In this document: one piece after another, positions 1 to 7,959 of the stretch | Layout of the letters: every line of letters begins with the position of its first letter | How positions within the stretch are numbered: position 1 is the first letter of the stretch | DNA from: Micromonospora_E sp048060115 | GTDB taxonomy: Bacteria; Actinomycetota; Actinomycetes; Mycobacteriales; Micromonosporaceae | Reading direction: 5' to 3' | Length of the DNA: 64,000 nucleotides | NCBI RefSeq assembly: GCF_048060115.1 | Contig: NZ_JBHMIM010000011.1 | Span: 62,001 to 126,000, forward strand | The notes under the pieces: generated by a model | Database searches by the model: none | Told to the model about the DNA's origin: nothing | Seen by the model: the letters and a program-made list of their open reading frames with translations, nothing else | Position numbers and translations under genes: made by a program

Positions 1-67
1 CGTTGGCGGCGAGCACCCGGCAGCCCTGGGCGACCTGTTCCGCCGGTGCCGCGACGGGCCGCGTCAC
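1..67 (-). CDS. Probable class II aldolase/adducin-family protein, N-terminus only (cut by window edge)
   Basis: A GTG at 65-67 overlaps the TGA of the preceding hydrolase by 4 bases (GTGA), the same coupling used throughout this operon. The frame stays open to the window edge and gives about 22 residues, including EQVAQGCRVLAANG. That resembles the first helix of class II aldolase/adducin proteins, which often continue with a conserved His-containing segment lying outside this window. The assignment rests on a very short stretch plus context. It would be the last or a late gene of the catabolic operon, and an aldolase would suit the end of a ring-cleavage pathway. Confidence 0.45.
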   Translation of the reverse strand, partial: MTRPVAAPAEQVAQGCRVLAAN

Positions 68-933
68 GGCCGGGCCAGAAAGTCACCGACGACCCGGTTG
101 AACGCCGCCGGCTGTTCGAACATCGGCCAGTGACCGGCGGCCTCGATCAGGGCGAACGACCCGGCCGGCAGGAGCTTGCTGGCCCGTTCCCCGACCGTGG
201 CGGGCGTGGTCGGATTGTGCTCGCTCCAGAGCACCAGGGTCTCGTGCGGGATCTGTCGCAGGTCGGCTTCGCGTAGCAGGTAGCGCCGGTTCTCCTCACC
301 GGGCTGCTCGGCGATCAGCTTCGCCATCGCCTCCTGGCTCCCGGGCAACGTGTAGTACCGGTACCTTGTCTGCACCAGTTCGTCGGTGACGGTCGACGGG
401 TCGTGCATCAGCCACTCCAGCCGCTTCCGCACGCTGTCCAGCGTCGGAGCCTGGGCGGCACGCCGGGTCACGTCGCCGACCCGCTGGTGCACCCGCTCGC
501 TTTCCCGGCGGCTCTCCTCGTCGTCGAGCAGCAGGCCGGCGCCGGTGACGGAGACCACCCGGCCCACCCGGTCCGGGTGGTGCAGCGCCGCCCACATCGC
601 GACCCATCCCCCGAGTGACTGACCGACCAGGTGTGCCCGGGGCGCGCCGATCGCGTCGAGGAACCGCAGCAGGTGGTCCACGAAGACCGGCGTGTGGTAC
701 GTGACATCGGTGGGTCGTGCGGTGAGCCCGTGCCCCAGGCAGTCGATCGCGTACACCCGAAGGCCGCGCTCCGCCAACGGCAGCACGTTGCGGATGAAGC
801 CCTCGGCGTGCCCGGTCAGGCCGCCCATCATGATGACCGGCTCACCATCACCGGCTTCGATCGATCGGGTACGCCAGCCGCCCGCGTCCCGGAACCGCAC
901 CTCCGCGCCGAGCGCGTCAAGCCAGAATGTCAT
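64..933 (-). CDS. Alpha/beta hydrolase (meta-cleavage-product hydrolase type), copy 2
   Basis: 289 residues, alpha/beta-hydrolase fold. The nucleophile elbow GQSLGGW places the catalytic Ser mid-protein, and the C-terminal GHWPMFEQP supplies the His. The start at 933 (MTFWLDALGAEV) is chosen because the upstream paralogue begins MTLWTELLGAEV; a start 12 bases further upstream is also open. It overlaps the previous gene by 17 bases. MhpC/BphD-like hydrolases cleave vinylogous 1,5-diketones formed by extradiol dioxygenases, and the LigB-type dioxygenase in this operon makes that role plausible. An ester or lactone hydrolase cannot be excluded. Confidence 0.85.
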   Translation of the reverse strand: MTFWLDALGAEVRFRDAGGWRTRSIEAGDGEPVIMMGGLTGHAEGFIRNVLPLAERGLRVYAIDCLGHGLTARPTDVTYHTPVFVDHLLRFLDAIGAPRAHLVGQSLGGWVAMWAALHHPDRVGRVVSVTGAGLLLDDEESRRESERVHQRVGDVTRRAAQAPTLDSVRKRLEWLMHDPSTVTDELVQTRYRYYTLPGSQEAMAKLIAEQPGEENRRYLLREADLRQIPHETLVLWSEHNPTTPATVGERASKLLPAGSFALIEAAGHWPMFEQPAAFNRVVGDFLARP

Positions 934-1771
934 CGTTCTCCTCAAGGAATTTCTCGATCTCGGGATTTACCAGGTCCGGACGTTCGTAGTGCGGCCACTG
1001 CCGGGTGCCGGGCACGGTTCGCAACCGGGCCCGGGGAAGCGCGGCGACGGCCGCGCGCAGCACGGTGGTCGGGAGATGGCCGGACTCGCCGTGCACCAGT
1101 AGCACCGGTGACGCGACGTTGGTCAGCTGCTCGGGGGTGAGCAGCCAACGACTGTTGTCGGCGCGGCGGACGGACTGGTGGACCGCCCGCGCGGCGTCGG
1201 GAGCGTAGAGCCGGCGCCGGACCTCGACGAGTTCGTCGGTGACCAGGTCGGGGTCGGCCAACAGGCCGGTCAGCCGGGTCCGGACGTTGTCTCCGCTCGC
1301 CTCGGCGAAGGCCCGACCGCCGCGCTCGTACGCCGCGCGTACCCTCGGGTCGTCGAGCCGTTCCTGCTCGGACTGCAGCCCAGCCGGTTCGACCAGGACC
1401 AGCCGGTCGACCCGCTCCGGTCGGGTGATCGCGAGCAGGGCCGCTACCCAGCCGCCGAGTGACTGTCCCACCAGGTCGACACGGGGCAGCCGGAGCGCGT
1501 CGAGCAGGTCCACGACGTGGCCGAGCAGCCGGTCGACGGAGTACTCGCCGGGCGGTGCGGCGGTCAGTCCGTGGCCGATCAGGTCGGCCGCGATCACCCG
1601 GCGGCGCCGGGACAGCGCCGGCAGGGTGCGCGACCAGGTCTCCAGGTGCCCGCCCCGACCGTGCAGGAGAAGCACCGGCGGGCCGTCGCCCTGGGTCACT
1701 GTTCGGGTGCGCACACCGCCTGCGTCGACCCAGCGCACCTCGGCGCCGAGCAGTTCGGTCCAGAGCGTCAT
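917..1771 (-). CDS. Alpha/beta hydrolase (meta-cleavage-product hydrolase type), copy 1
   Basis: 284 residues. N-terminal HGRGGH oxyanion segment, nucleophile motif GQSLGGWVAAL, and a late GTRQWPHYERP segment carrying the presumed catalytic His. It is clearly paralogous to the next gene downstream: same N-terminal block, same elbow, same ending PxxxNxxxxxFL. The ATG at 1769-1771 lies 13 bases after the dienelactone hydrolase stop. The open frame continues far upstream but there overlaps the DLH gene, so the ATG at 1771 is preferred. Tandem duplication with divergence suggests two successive or alternative hydrolytic steps. Confidence 0.85.
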   Translation of the reverse strand: MTLWTELLGAEVRWVDAGGVRTRTVTQGDGPPVLLLHGRGGHLETWSRTLPALSRRRRVIAADLIGHGLTAAPPGEYSVDRLLGHVVDLLDALRLPRVDLVGQSLGGWVAALLAITRPERVDRLVLVEPAGLQSEQERLDDPRVRAAYERGGRAFAEASGDNVRTRLTGLLADPDLVTDELVEVRRRLYAPDAARAVHQSVRRADNSRWLLTPEQLTNVASPVLLVHGESGHLPTTVLRAAVAALPRARLRTVPGTRQWPHYERPDLVNPEIEKFLEENDDILA

Positions 1772-1784
1772 CACGGCCGGCGCC

Positions 1785-2555
1785 TCACCGGTCGAGGTGC
1801 GCGTGCAGGAAGTCGAACGTGAGCCGGTCGGTTTCCTGGGCCGCCTTGGAGTGGTAGTTCGGATGGGTGTCGTCGTGATACGCGTGCCCGGCGTCCGGAT
1901 GCAGGTGCAGCTCGGTGGACTGGCCGCTGCGGGCCAACGCCTGCTTGAGTTGGCGGACCTCGTCGAGCGGGATGAACTGGTCCGCCTGCCCGTAGTGGGC
2001 CTGAACCGGGCAGCGGACCGACTCGGCGGCCTCGATCCGGGAGCGTGGTCGCCCGGTCGGGGAGTACTCCGGTGGCAGCACCGGCAGGCCGTAGAGCGGC
2101 ACGACGCACCGCAGCCGGTCCGTCCGGGTCGCCCAGACCAGTACCGTCCCGCCGCCGAGGCAGAAGCCGACGGCAGCGGCCCGAGAGGTGTCCACGTCGC
2201 CGCGCCCGGCGAGGTAGTCGAGCGCAGCCTCGAAGTCGGGTACGGCCTGCTCGTCGGTCGCCGCCAGGAACGCCTTGGCACGTCGCTCCTCCACAGTGGT
2301 GTAGTCCTGTGGGGGTCGGCCACCGACGCGGCTGAACATGTTCACGGTCAGGCAGGCGAATCCTTGCGCCGCGTAGCGGCGGGTGACGTCCTGCCGGTGC
2401 TCGGTGACGCCGAGGTTCTCGTGCGCCATCAGCACGACGGGAGGGAGCCGGTCGGCGCGCGGTTCGGGCAGGGCCAGGTAGCCCTGGATCTGGTCGGTCC
2501 CGCTGGGAAAGGTGACCCAACCGGGTGTCTCGTTGGGGCTCACAGGTGTTCCCAT
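1785..2555 (-). CDS. Dienelactone hydrolase family protein
   Basis: 256 residues, usual DLH length. The nucleophile is Cys in VGFCLGGG, as in true dienelactone hydrolases. ADQFIPLDEV carries the acid region and DAGHAYHDD the His. The start at 2555 (MGTPVSPNETPG) overlaps the end of the IclR gene by 16 bases. DLH enzymes hydrolyse 4-carboxymethylenebutenolides to maleylacetate in modified ortho-cleavage of aromatics. Its presence beside an extradiol dioxygenase supports aromatic catabolism, but the exact substrate cannot be read from sequence. Confidence 0.87.
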   Translation of the reverse strand: MGTPVSPNETPGWVTFPSGTDQIQGYLALPEPRADRLPPVVLMAHENLGVTEHRQDVTRRYAAQGFACLTVNMFSRVGGRPPQDYTTVEERRAKAFLAATDEQAVPDFEAALDYLAGRGDVDTSRAAAVGFCLGGGTVLVWATRTDRLRCVVPLYGLPVLPPEYSPTGRPRSRIEAAESVRCPVQAHYGQADQFIPLDEVRQLKQALARSGQSTELHLHPDAGHAYHDDTHPNYHSKAAQETDRLTFDFLHAHLDR

Positions 2556-3364
2556 CCTTCCGGTTCGATCGCGGTTGCCACCGGACGCCGTTCGCCCGGG
2601 GACGCGGAGGTGAGTTGTTGCCGGACCAGTTGCCCGGTCCGGTCGAGTTGGCGGCGCATGAACCGGGACGCGGGACCGATGACGGCGAGCGCCCCCGCGA
2701 CCCGGCCGTCGACCGTCACCGGTACGGCGACCCCGGCCACGCCGACCAGATACTCGCCGGACTCGATCGCGTAGCCCCGGGCGCGGCTCACCTCGACCTC
2801 GGCGCAGAGCTCCTGATGGTCGACGATCGCCCGTGGGGTGCGCCGGGTCAGTCGTAGCCGGGGCACGATCTCGGCGACCCGCTCGGGTGGCAGCCCGGAC
2901 AGAGCCGCCTTGCCGATGCATCCACCGCCGAGCACCGAGCGCCGACCAACTGGGGAGGACACGGCCAGCGGGTGGGCCGCCTGACGCTTGCCTGTGATGA
3001 TCAACGTGCAGTCCGACCAGTCAACCTCGGCCGTCAGGACGGTCTCGCCGGTGATCCGAGCCAACTCGTCGGCCGCCGGCTGGGTCAGGTGGGTCAGGGC
3101 GGAGCTCTCCGAGACCTGGTTGCCCAGTTCGAGCAACCGGATGCCGAGCAGGTACGCCCCGTCCGGGTCCTGCCGGAGGAAGCCCCGTTCGACAAGCGTG
3201 ACCGCGATCCGGTGGGCGCTCGGGCGCGGCAGCCCGGCGGCCTCCGCAAGCTGGGACAGGTGCAACCTCGGGTGGGCGGTACTGAACGCGGTCAGGATGT
3301 CCAGCGCCCGCGCCACCGAGCGCACGCCCCGCCGACGGTCCGAGTCATCATCGAGGTCGATCAT
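2540..3364 (-). CDS. IclR-family transcriptional regulator
   Basis: 274 residues. The N-terminal winged helix-turn-helix (about residues 15-75) includes LSQLAEAAGLPRPSAHRI. A GAF-like effector domain follows, with a C-terminal block typical of IclR proteins (YAIESGEYLVGVAGVAVPV). It lies inside the operon, 27 bases after the substrate-binding protein gene and overlapping the DLH gene. IclR proteins usually control aromatic-acid or sugar-acid catabolism from pseudo-palindromic operators. The cluster of ACAT/ATGT half-sites in front of the first operon gene is a candidate target (inference). Confidence 0.92.
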   Translation of the reverse strand: MIDLDDDSDRRRGVRSVARALDILTAFSTAHPRLHLSQLAEAAGLPRPSAHRIAVTLVERGFLRQDPDGAYLLGIRLLELGNQVSESSALTHLTQPAADELARITGETVLTAEVDWSDCTLIITGKRQAAHPLAVSSPVGRRSVLGGGCIGKAALSGLPPERVAEIVPRLRLTRRTPRAIVDHQELCAEVEVSRARGYAIESGEYLVGVAGVAVPVTVDGRVAGALAVIGPASRFMRRQLDRTGQLVRQQLTSASPGERRPVATAIEPEGWEHL

Positions 3365-3391
3365 CAGAAGCCTTCCGTCACCGGGCTTGGG

Positions 3392-4363
3392 CTACAGGCA
3401 GTACTGCGGAGCCTGATCCACGTTGCTCTTGGTGATGAGCTGGTCGGGGATCTGTTGCACCTTGGGGGCAGCCGGGCCGGACCCGCCGTTCTCGGCGTCG
3501 AGCAGGGACACCACTGCATCGATGGCCATCTCGCCGATCAGGCGCGGCGGCTGGCTGATCGTCGCGGAGATCTGGCCGTCGCGGATCGCCGCAAGGCCGT
3601 CGTCGGTGCCGTTGATCGTGACGATCTTGATGTCGTCGCGGTTGGCGGCTCGGAGCGCGGAGAGCGCGCCGAACGCCATGTCCTCGTTGTGGACGAAGAG
3701 GTACTTGATGCCGGGGTTGCCCTGCAGCAGGTTCTCCGCGACCTCCTGCGCCTTGGCCCGCTGCCACAGCGCCGGCTGCTCGAAGACCACCTGCTGACCG
3801 TCTCCGAGAGCTGCCTTGAACCCCTTGTTCATCAGGTCGGCCGAGGCGCCGGGGGCGCCGCCGATGATCGCGATCTCTGCCGGTTCCTGGCCGCCGTCCT
3901 CGGCCACCCACTGACCGAGCAGGGTGCCGGCGTGTTCCACGTCGGTGGTGGCCGCGCCGAGAATCTTGTTGGGATCGACAGCCGCCACGGAGGTCAGGAA
4001 GATCGGGACGTCGGCGCGGTTGGCCCGGTCGACATCGCCCTGCTGAGCATCGATGTTGACGGTCTGCACGATGATCGCGTCGACCTGCTTGATGATCATG
4101 TCTTCCACGTTGGAGATCTCTTTGGCGGGATCACCGGCGGAGTTGACGACCAGCAGTTCCACGCCCATTGCCTCGGCCTGCGCCCGTACCGACTTCTCCA
4201 GGCAAGTGTGGAACTGGATGGTATTGCCGTTCACGAAGCCGATCCGGTATCCCTCCTGGCCACCGGAGTCGACGGTTGCGTCGTCGCTACCGCAGCCGGC
4301 CGAGGCCGACACCGTCAGGGCGGCGACGGCAACCCCGATGAAGAATCTGTTCTTTCTTGTCAT
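3392..4363 (-). CDS. ABC transporter substrate-binding lipoprotein, ribose/sugar type (periplasmic-binding-protein-like I)
   Basis: 323 residues. Lysines, a hydrophobic segment (FFIGVAVAALTVSASA) and a Cys in SAGCGSDD form a lipoprotein signal, so the protein is membrane-anchored outside the cell. The body matches RbsB-type binding proteins: IGFVNGNTIQFHTCLEKSV near the N-terminus, VDAIIVQTV mid, and INGTDDGLAAIRDGQISATI near the C-terminus. The ATG at 4361-4363 (MTRKNR) is preferred to an in-frame TTG three codons upstream. It pairs with the permease and ATPase genes encoded just before it. Some members of this class bind aromatics or polyols rather than sugars. Confidence 0.9.
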   Translation of the reverse strand: MTRKNRFFIGVAVAALTVSASAGCGSDDATVDSGGQEGYRIGFVNGNTIQFHTCLEKSVRAQAEAMGVELLVVNSAGDPAKEISNVEDMIIKQVDAIIVQTVNIDAQQGDVDRANRADVPIFLTSVAAVDPNKILGAATTDVEHAGTLLGQWVAEDGGQEPAEIAIIGGAPGASADLMNKGFKAALGDGQQVVFEQPALWQRAKAQEVAENLLQGNPGIKYLFVHNEDMAFGALSALRAANRDDIKIVTINGTDDGLAAIRDGQISATISQPPRLIGEMAIDAVVSLLDAENGGSGPAAPKVQQIPDQLITKSNVDQAPQYCL

Positions 4364-4437
4364 AGCGGTCAACCTCTCAAAGACGGACCAGTGTGGTCGT
4401 ACGGGAAAACGGTCTACGGCCGGGCAACGGCACCAGA

Positions 4438-5409
4438 TCAGCCGCTGTGCCGGCGACGTACCTGATTGGCGACAGCCGCGACGAGCAGCACGGCGCCGAC
4501 GGAGACCTGCTGGTAGTAGGAGTCGATCTGGAGAAGATTCAGCGCGTTGGCTACCACCCCGAGCAGGATCACGCCGAGGACGGTGCCGATGATCGTGCCG
4601 CTGCCACCGGCCAGCGCCGTTCCACCGATCACCACGGCGGCGACCACGGTCAGTTCCAGGTGCAACCCGGCGGTGCCCGGGCTGGCCGCTCCCAGCCTGG
4701 CCAGCAGCATCGTGCCGCCGATGGCGGCGAGCGCTCCGTTGAGTCCGTAGAGGGCCAGCTTCACACCGGTCACCGGGACGCCGGACAGCCGTGCGGCGGC
4801 CTCGTTCCCACCGATCGCGAACGCGTGCCGGCCGATCGTGGTGTAGCGCATCACCAATCCCACCCCGACGCAGACCGCGAGCGCGATCAGCGACAACACC
4901 GGAATGCCCACCACGTCACCGAAGCCGAGGCCGGACAGGTTCTGCCCGATCGAGATGCTCTGCCCACGGATGACCAGGAGCGCGACGCCCTCCAACGCTG
5001 TCGCGGTGCCGAGCGTGACCACGAACGGCGCTACTCCCGAGGCGGTGATGATCGCGCCGTTGAGCAGGCCGACGGTGATGCCCACACCGACCGTGAGCGC
5101 CACTGCCGTCAGCTCTGACACGCCGGCCTCGAGAAGCCGGGCGAGCACCCCGGCACTGACTCCGGCGAGACTGGCCAGGGAGAAGTCGATACCGCCGGCC
5201 GTCATCAGCAGGGTGAGGCTCGCGGCGAGCACGGCCACCACGGAGATCTGCCGGATGACATTCAGCAGGTTCGGCCCCGTCAGGAAGGCGTCCGACTGGG
5301 TCGCGGTGAAGATCGCCAGAACGATCAGCAGGCCGATCAGGCCGGCATGGTGGGTCAACCCGCCCGGCACCGCGAGCCGGGTCCGCTTGTTGAGCGCCGA
5401 CGTTGTCAT
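4438..5409 (-). CDS. ABC transporter permease, RbsC/branched type
   Basis: 323 residues with about eight to ten hydrophobic segments. The family hallmark is present: SFLTGPN-like NLLN..RQISVVAVLAA near the start, GGIDFSLASLAG after helix 2, and GGTALAGGSGTIIGT near the end. The start at 5409 gives a 4-base ATGA overlap with the ATPase stop, so translation is coupled. With the ATPase and lipoprotein it forms a complete single-permease importer in the inner membrane. Confidence 0.9.
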   Translation of the reverse strand: MTTSALNKRTRLAVPGGLTHHAGLIGLLIVLAIFTATQSDAFLTGPNLLNVIRQISVVAVLAASLTLLMTAGGIDFSLASLAGVSAGVLARLLEAGVSELTAVALTVGVGITVGLLNGAIITASGVAPFVVTLGTATALEGVALLVIRGQSISIGQNLSGLGFGDVVGIPVLSLIALAVCVGVGLVMRYTTIGRHAFAIGGNEAAARLSGVPVTGVKLALYGLNGALAAIGGTMLLARLGAASPGTAGLHLELTVVAAVVIGGTALAGGSGTIIGTVLGVILLGVVANALNLLQIDSYYQQVSVGAVLLVAAVANQVRRRHSG

Positions 5410-6896
5410 GCTGCTGTCCCTCCGGCCGTCATGGTCACCAGTTCGTCCCTGCTGGTCTGCGCCACGGTGCGCTCGGCCACTACCGCGCCGCCCCGGATCA
5501 CCACCACCCGATCCGCCAGCCGCAGCACCTCGTCGACGTCGGAGGAGGTCAGCAGGAGCGCTGTTCCATCTGCGGCCAGACCCTCTACCAGTTCGTGGAT
5601 CTCGGCCTTGGCCGCGACGTCGACCCCGTTCGTCGGTTCTTCCAGCAGACAGACCCGCCCGCCCGTCGGCAGCCACTTGGCCAGGAGAACCTTCTGCTGG
5701 TTGCCGCCGGAGAGTGCCCGGACCGGCGGGTCGGCGGCGATGCTGACGACCCGGTAGCGGTCGCGGGCCTCGGCGGCCATGGCGTGCAGCGCCGGCCAGC
5801 GCACGAACGGCCGGCCCGACAGCGCCCGGGTGGCCAGCGTGACGTTTTCGTCCACGGAGAGCTCGGGAATCAGGCCCAGGGCGAGCCGGTCCCCGGTGAC
5901 GCACCGGATGCCGTGCCGCAGCGCGTCACGTACGCTGCCCGGCCGTACCGGCCGGCCGTCCACCAGGATGCTCCCGGTGCGCGGGCGACGGGTGCCTGAG
6001 AGCAGGCCGAATAGCTGGGACTGGCCATCGCCGGCTGGACCGAGTACGCCGACCACCTCCCCGGCGCGGACCTGAAGGTTGAGTTCACGCAGCCTGTCGC
6101 CGGTGCCGATTCCGACCAGGTCCAGCACCACCGGCCCGGGCTCGACGGCCGGCCGGCGTTGGCCGATGTCGGCCTTGCCGCCGGTCATCGAGGTCACCAG
6201 GTCAGAAACGGTGGTGCCCTCGGCCGGCACGGTGGTGACCCGGCGGCCGTCGCGCAGCACGGTTATCGAGTCGGCGAGGGCAAGCACCTCGTCCAGGTGA
6301 TGCGAGACGTAGACGATGCCGACTCCCCGCTGGCTGAGGGTGCGGACCAGCTCGTGGACATGGGCAGCGTCGCCGCCACCGAGGGCGGCGGTCGGCTCGT
6401 CGAGGATCAGCACCCTGCCGCCGGCGTGCACCTCCCGGGCGATCTCCACCAGCACCTGTTGGGCCGCAGGGAGCGTCCGGACCGGGGCGGTGACATCGAT
6501 CCGTACCCCGATGTCGTCAAGTGCCGCGCGGGCCGACCGCCGAATCTCGTCCCAGCGCACCCACGGGCCTCGACGCGGCAGCCGGCCGAGCAACAGGTTC
6601 TCGGCGACGGAAAGCGACGGAACCAGGGACCGGCGCTGGTGCACGGTGGTGATGCCGATCTGCCGGGCCCGTCGTGGAGTGAGTGGGCCGGCCGGTTCGC
6701 CCGCCACGGACAGGGTCCCCGTATCCGGCGTCAGCGACGCGGAAATGATCTCCACGAGAGTCGACTTGCCGGCGCCATTCATCCCCAGCAGGGCGTGGAC
6801 CTCGCCAGCGTGCAGATCCAGATCTATGTCGATCAGAGCGCGAGCGCCCCCGAAGGACTTGCTCACGCCACGCAGCGACAGCAGCGGGGCGGTCAC
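5406..6896 (-). CDS. ABC transporter ATP-binding protein with two ATPase domains (RbsA/MglA type)
   Basis: 496 residues. Domain 1 has Walker A GMNGAGKST and Walker B RVLILDEPT. Domain 2 has the degenerate GPAGDGQSQ in place of Walker A, signature LSGGNQQKVLLAKWL and CLLEEPTNGVD, the usual asymmetric layout of sugar-type importers. Start: GTG at 6894-6896 (VTAPLLSLRG), giving a GTGA overlap with the LigA-like gene. It energises uptake through the permease that follows. Confidence 0.92.
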   Translation of the reverse strand: MTAPLLSLRGVSKSFGGARALIDIDLDLHAGEVHALLGMNGAGKSTLVEIISASLTPDTGTLSVAGEPAGPLTPRRARQIGITTVHQRRSLVPSLSVAENLLLGRLPRRGPWVRWDEIRRSARAALDDIGVRIDVTAPVRTLPAAQQVLVEIAREVHAGGRVLILDEPTAALGGGDAAHVHELVRTLSQRGVGIVYVSHHLDEVLALADSITVLRDGRRVTTVPAEGTTVSDLVTSMTGGKADIGQRRPAVEPGPVVLDLVGIGTGDRLRELNLQVRAGEVVGVLGPAGDGQSQLFGLLSGTRRPRTGSILVDGRPVRPGSVRDALRHGIRCVTGDRLALGLIPELSVDENVTLATRALSGRPFVRWPALHAMAAEARDRYRVVSIAADPPVRALSGGNQQKVLLAKWLPTGGRVCLLEEPTNGVDVAAKAEIHELVEGLAADGTALLLTSSDVDEVLRLADRVVVIRGGAVVAERTVAQTSRDELVTMTAGGTAA

Positions 6897-7135
6897 GGCG
6901 TGTCCCGGGGCGGGTACATCTCGGCGTGCGGGACGCCGAGCATCACCATCAGGTTCCGCAGCGCCACCGGATTCATCCCCTGGGCCAGCAGCTTCCAGGA
7001 GTCCCGGTCGCGCACCGCGCGGGCCTCCTCCTCGTCGAGCGCGTAGCCGTCGAGAAGGCCGTCCCGAACCCGGGCCAGCAGACCGGACTCGTGTTCCAGG
7101 TCCCAGGCCAGCCGGTTGAGTTCCACGAGGCTCAT
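6893..7135 (-). CDS. LigA-like small subunit/cap protein of an extradiol dioxygenase
   Basis: 80 residues (MSLVELNRLAWDL to the end at YPPRDTP). The segment LLAQGMNPVALRNLMVMLGV matches the LigA helical domain of protocatechuate 4,5-dioxygenase alpha subunits, where the small chain covers the active site of LigB. It overlaps the catalytic-subunit gene by 4 bases (ATGA) and the ABC ATPase by 4 bases. It is shorter than classical LigA (about 140 residues), so it is a minimal version. Confidence 0.75.
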   Translation of the reverse strand: MSLVELNRLAWDLEHESGLLARVRDGLLDGYALDEEEARAVRDRDSWKLLAQGMNPVALRNLMVMLGVPHAEMYPPRDTP

Positions 7136-7959
7136 CGCACGAACTCCATGATCCCGGCGCCGATCGCCCACTCGGCCATCGGCGCGTACGCCAGCAGCGT
7201 TCCCGGCGCGGGCTCCCCCGCACCAGCGGTCGCGCCCGCGGCCACCAGCCAGGTCCGGATCTCCAGTGCCCCATTGCCGGCCTTTTCCAGGATCTCCTCG
7301 TCTGACAGTGCGAGGATCGGCTCCAAACGACCGTCCCGCAGGCACGACACGAAGTCCCGGTCGAACTCCTCGTTGATCTCACCGAACCGAGGTAGGCCGA
7401 CCCAGTGCGAGATGCCGCCGGTGCCCAGTACCCCGACCCTGGTGTCGGCGGGCAACGTCGCGACGGCCGCACCGATCGCCCTGCCCAACTCCAGGCAACG
7501 CCGCAGCGACGGCAGCGGCGGCGTGTTGCAGTTGAGGAAGAGCGGAACGACTCCGGCGCGCGCCGCGTTCGGAAGCTTGGTCAACGGCACCGTGAAGCTG
7601 TGGTCCAGCCGCATGGTGTGCGAGCGGGCGGAGTCGAAGCCGCGCTCCACCAACCCGGCCAACAGCGCCTGGGCGACCCCGGGCGCGCCCGGGAAGGTGC
7701 CGTCCGGAGTGCCGAACTCGCCCCAACCCTCGTACCGGTCGGCCAGGCCGAGGCAGTACGTCGGGTAGTTGTCGAGCCCGAAGGTCTCGTAGTGGTCGGT
7801 GCCTACCACGATCATCGCTGTCAGGTCGGCCCGACCAATGGCCTCGTCCATCCGCTGCCACGCATCGTGCAGTGCCCGCGACCGGTCGGCGCCTCCCAAC
7901 GGGTTCTTGATGATCGCGCCGACGTGCGAGGTCGCCGCCGCGTACGCCACGGTCCCCAT
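7132..7959 (-). CDS. LigB-type extradiol ring-cleavage dioxygenase, catalytic subunit
   Basis: 275 residues. His12 (TSHVG) and His56 (GTDHYETF) align with the two Fe(II) His ligands of LigB. GTGGISHWVG carries the conserved catalytic His, and FGEINEEFDR is where the Glu ligand is expected. The start ATG at 7957-7959 shares one base with the stop of the hydantoinase-B gene (TGATG). This class opens catecholic rings with O2 (protocatechuate, gallate, aminophenol and related substrates). In the operon it stands between an ATP-dependent carboxylase-like pair and hydrolases. Confidence 0.88.
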   Translation of the reverse strand: MGTVAYAAATSHVGAIIKNPLGGADRSRALHDAWQRMDEAIGRADLTAMIVVGTDHYETFGLDNYPTYCLGLADRYEGWGEFGTPDGTFPGAPGVAQALLAGLVERGFDSARSHTMRLDHSFTVPLTKLPNAARAGVVPLFLNCNTPPLPSLRRCLELGRAIGAAVATLPADTRVGVLGTGGISHWVGLPRFGEINEEFDRDFVSCLRDGRLEPILALSDEEILEKAGNGALEIRTWLVAAGATAGAGEPAPGTLLAYAPMAEWAIGAGIMEFVR

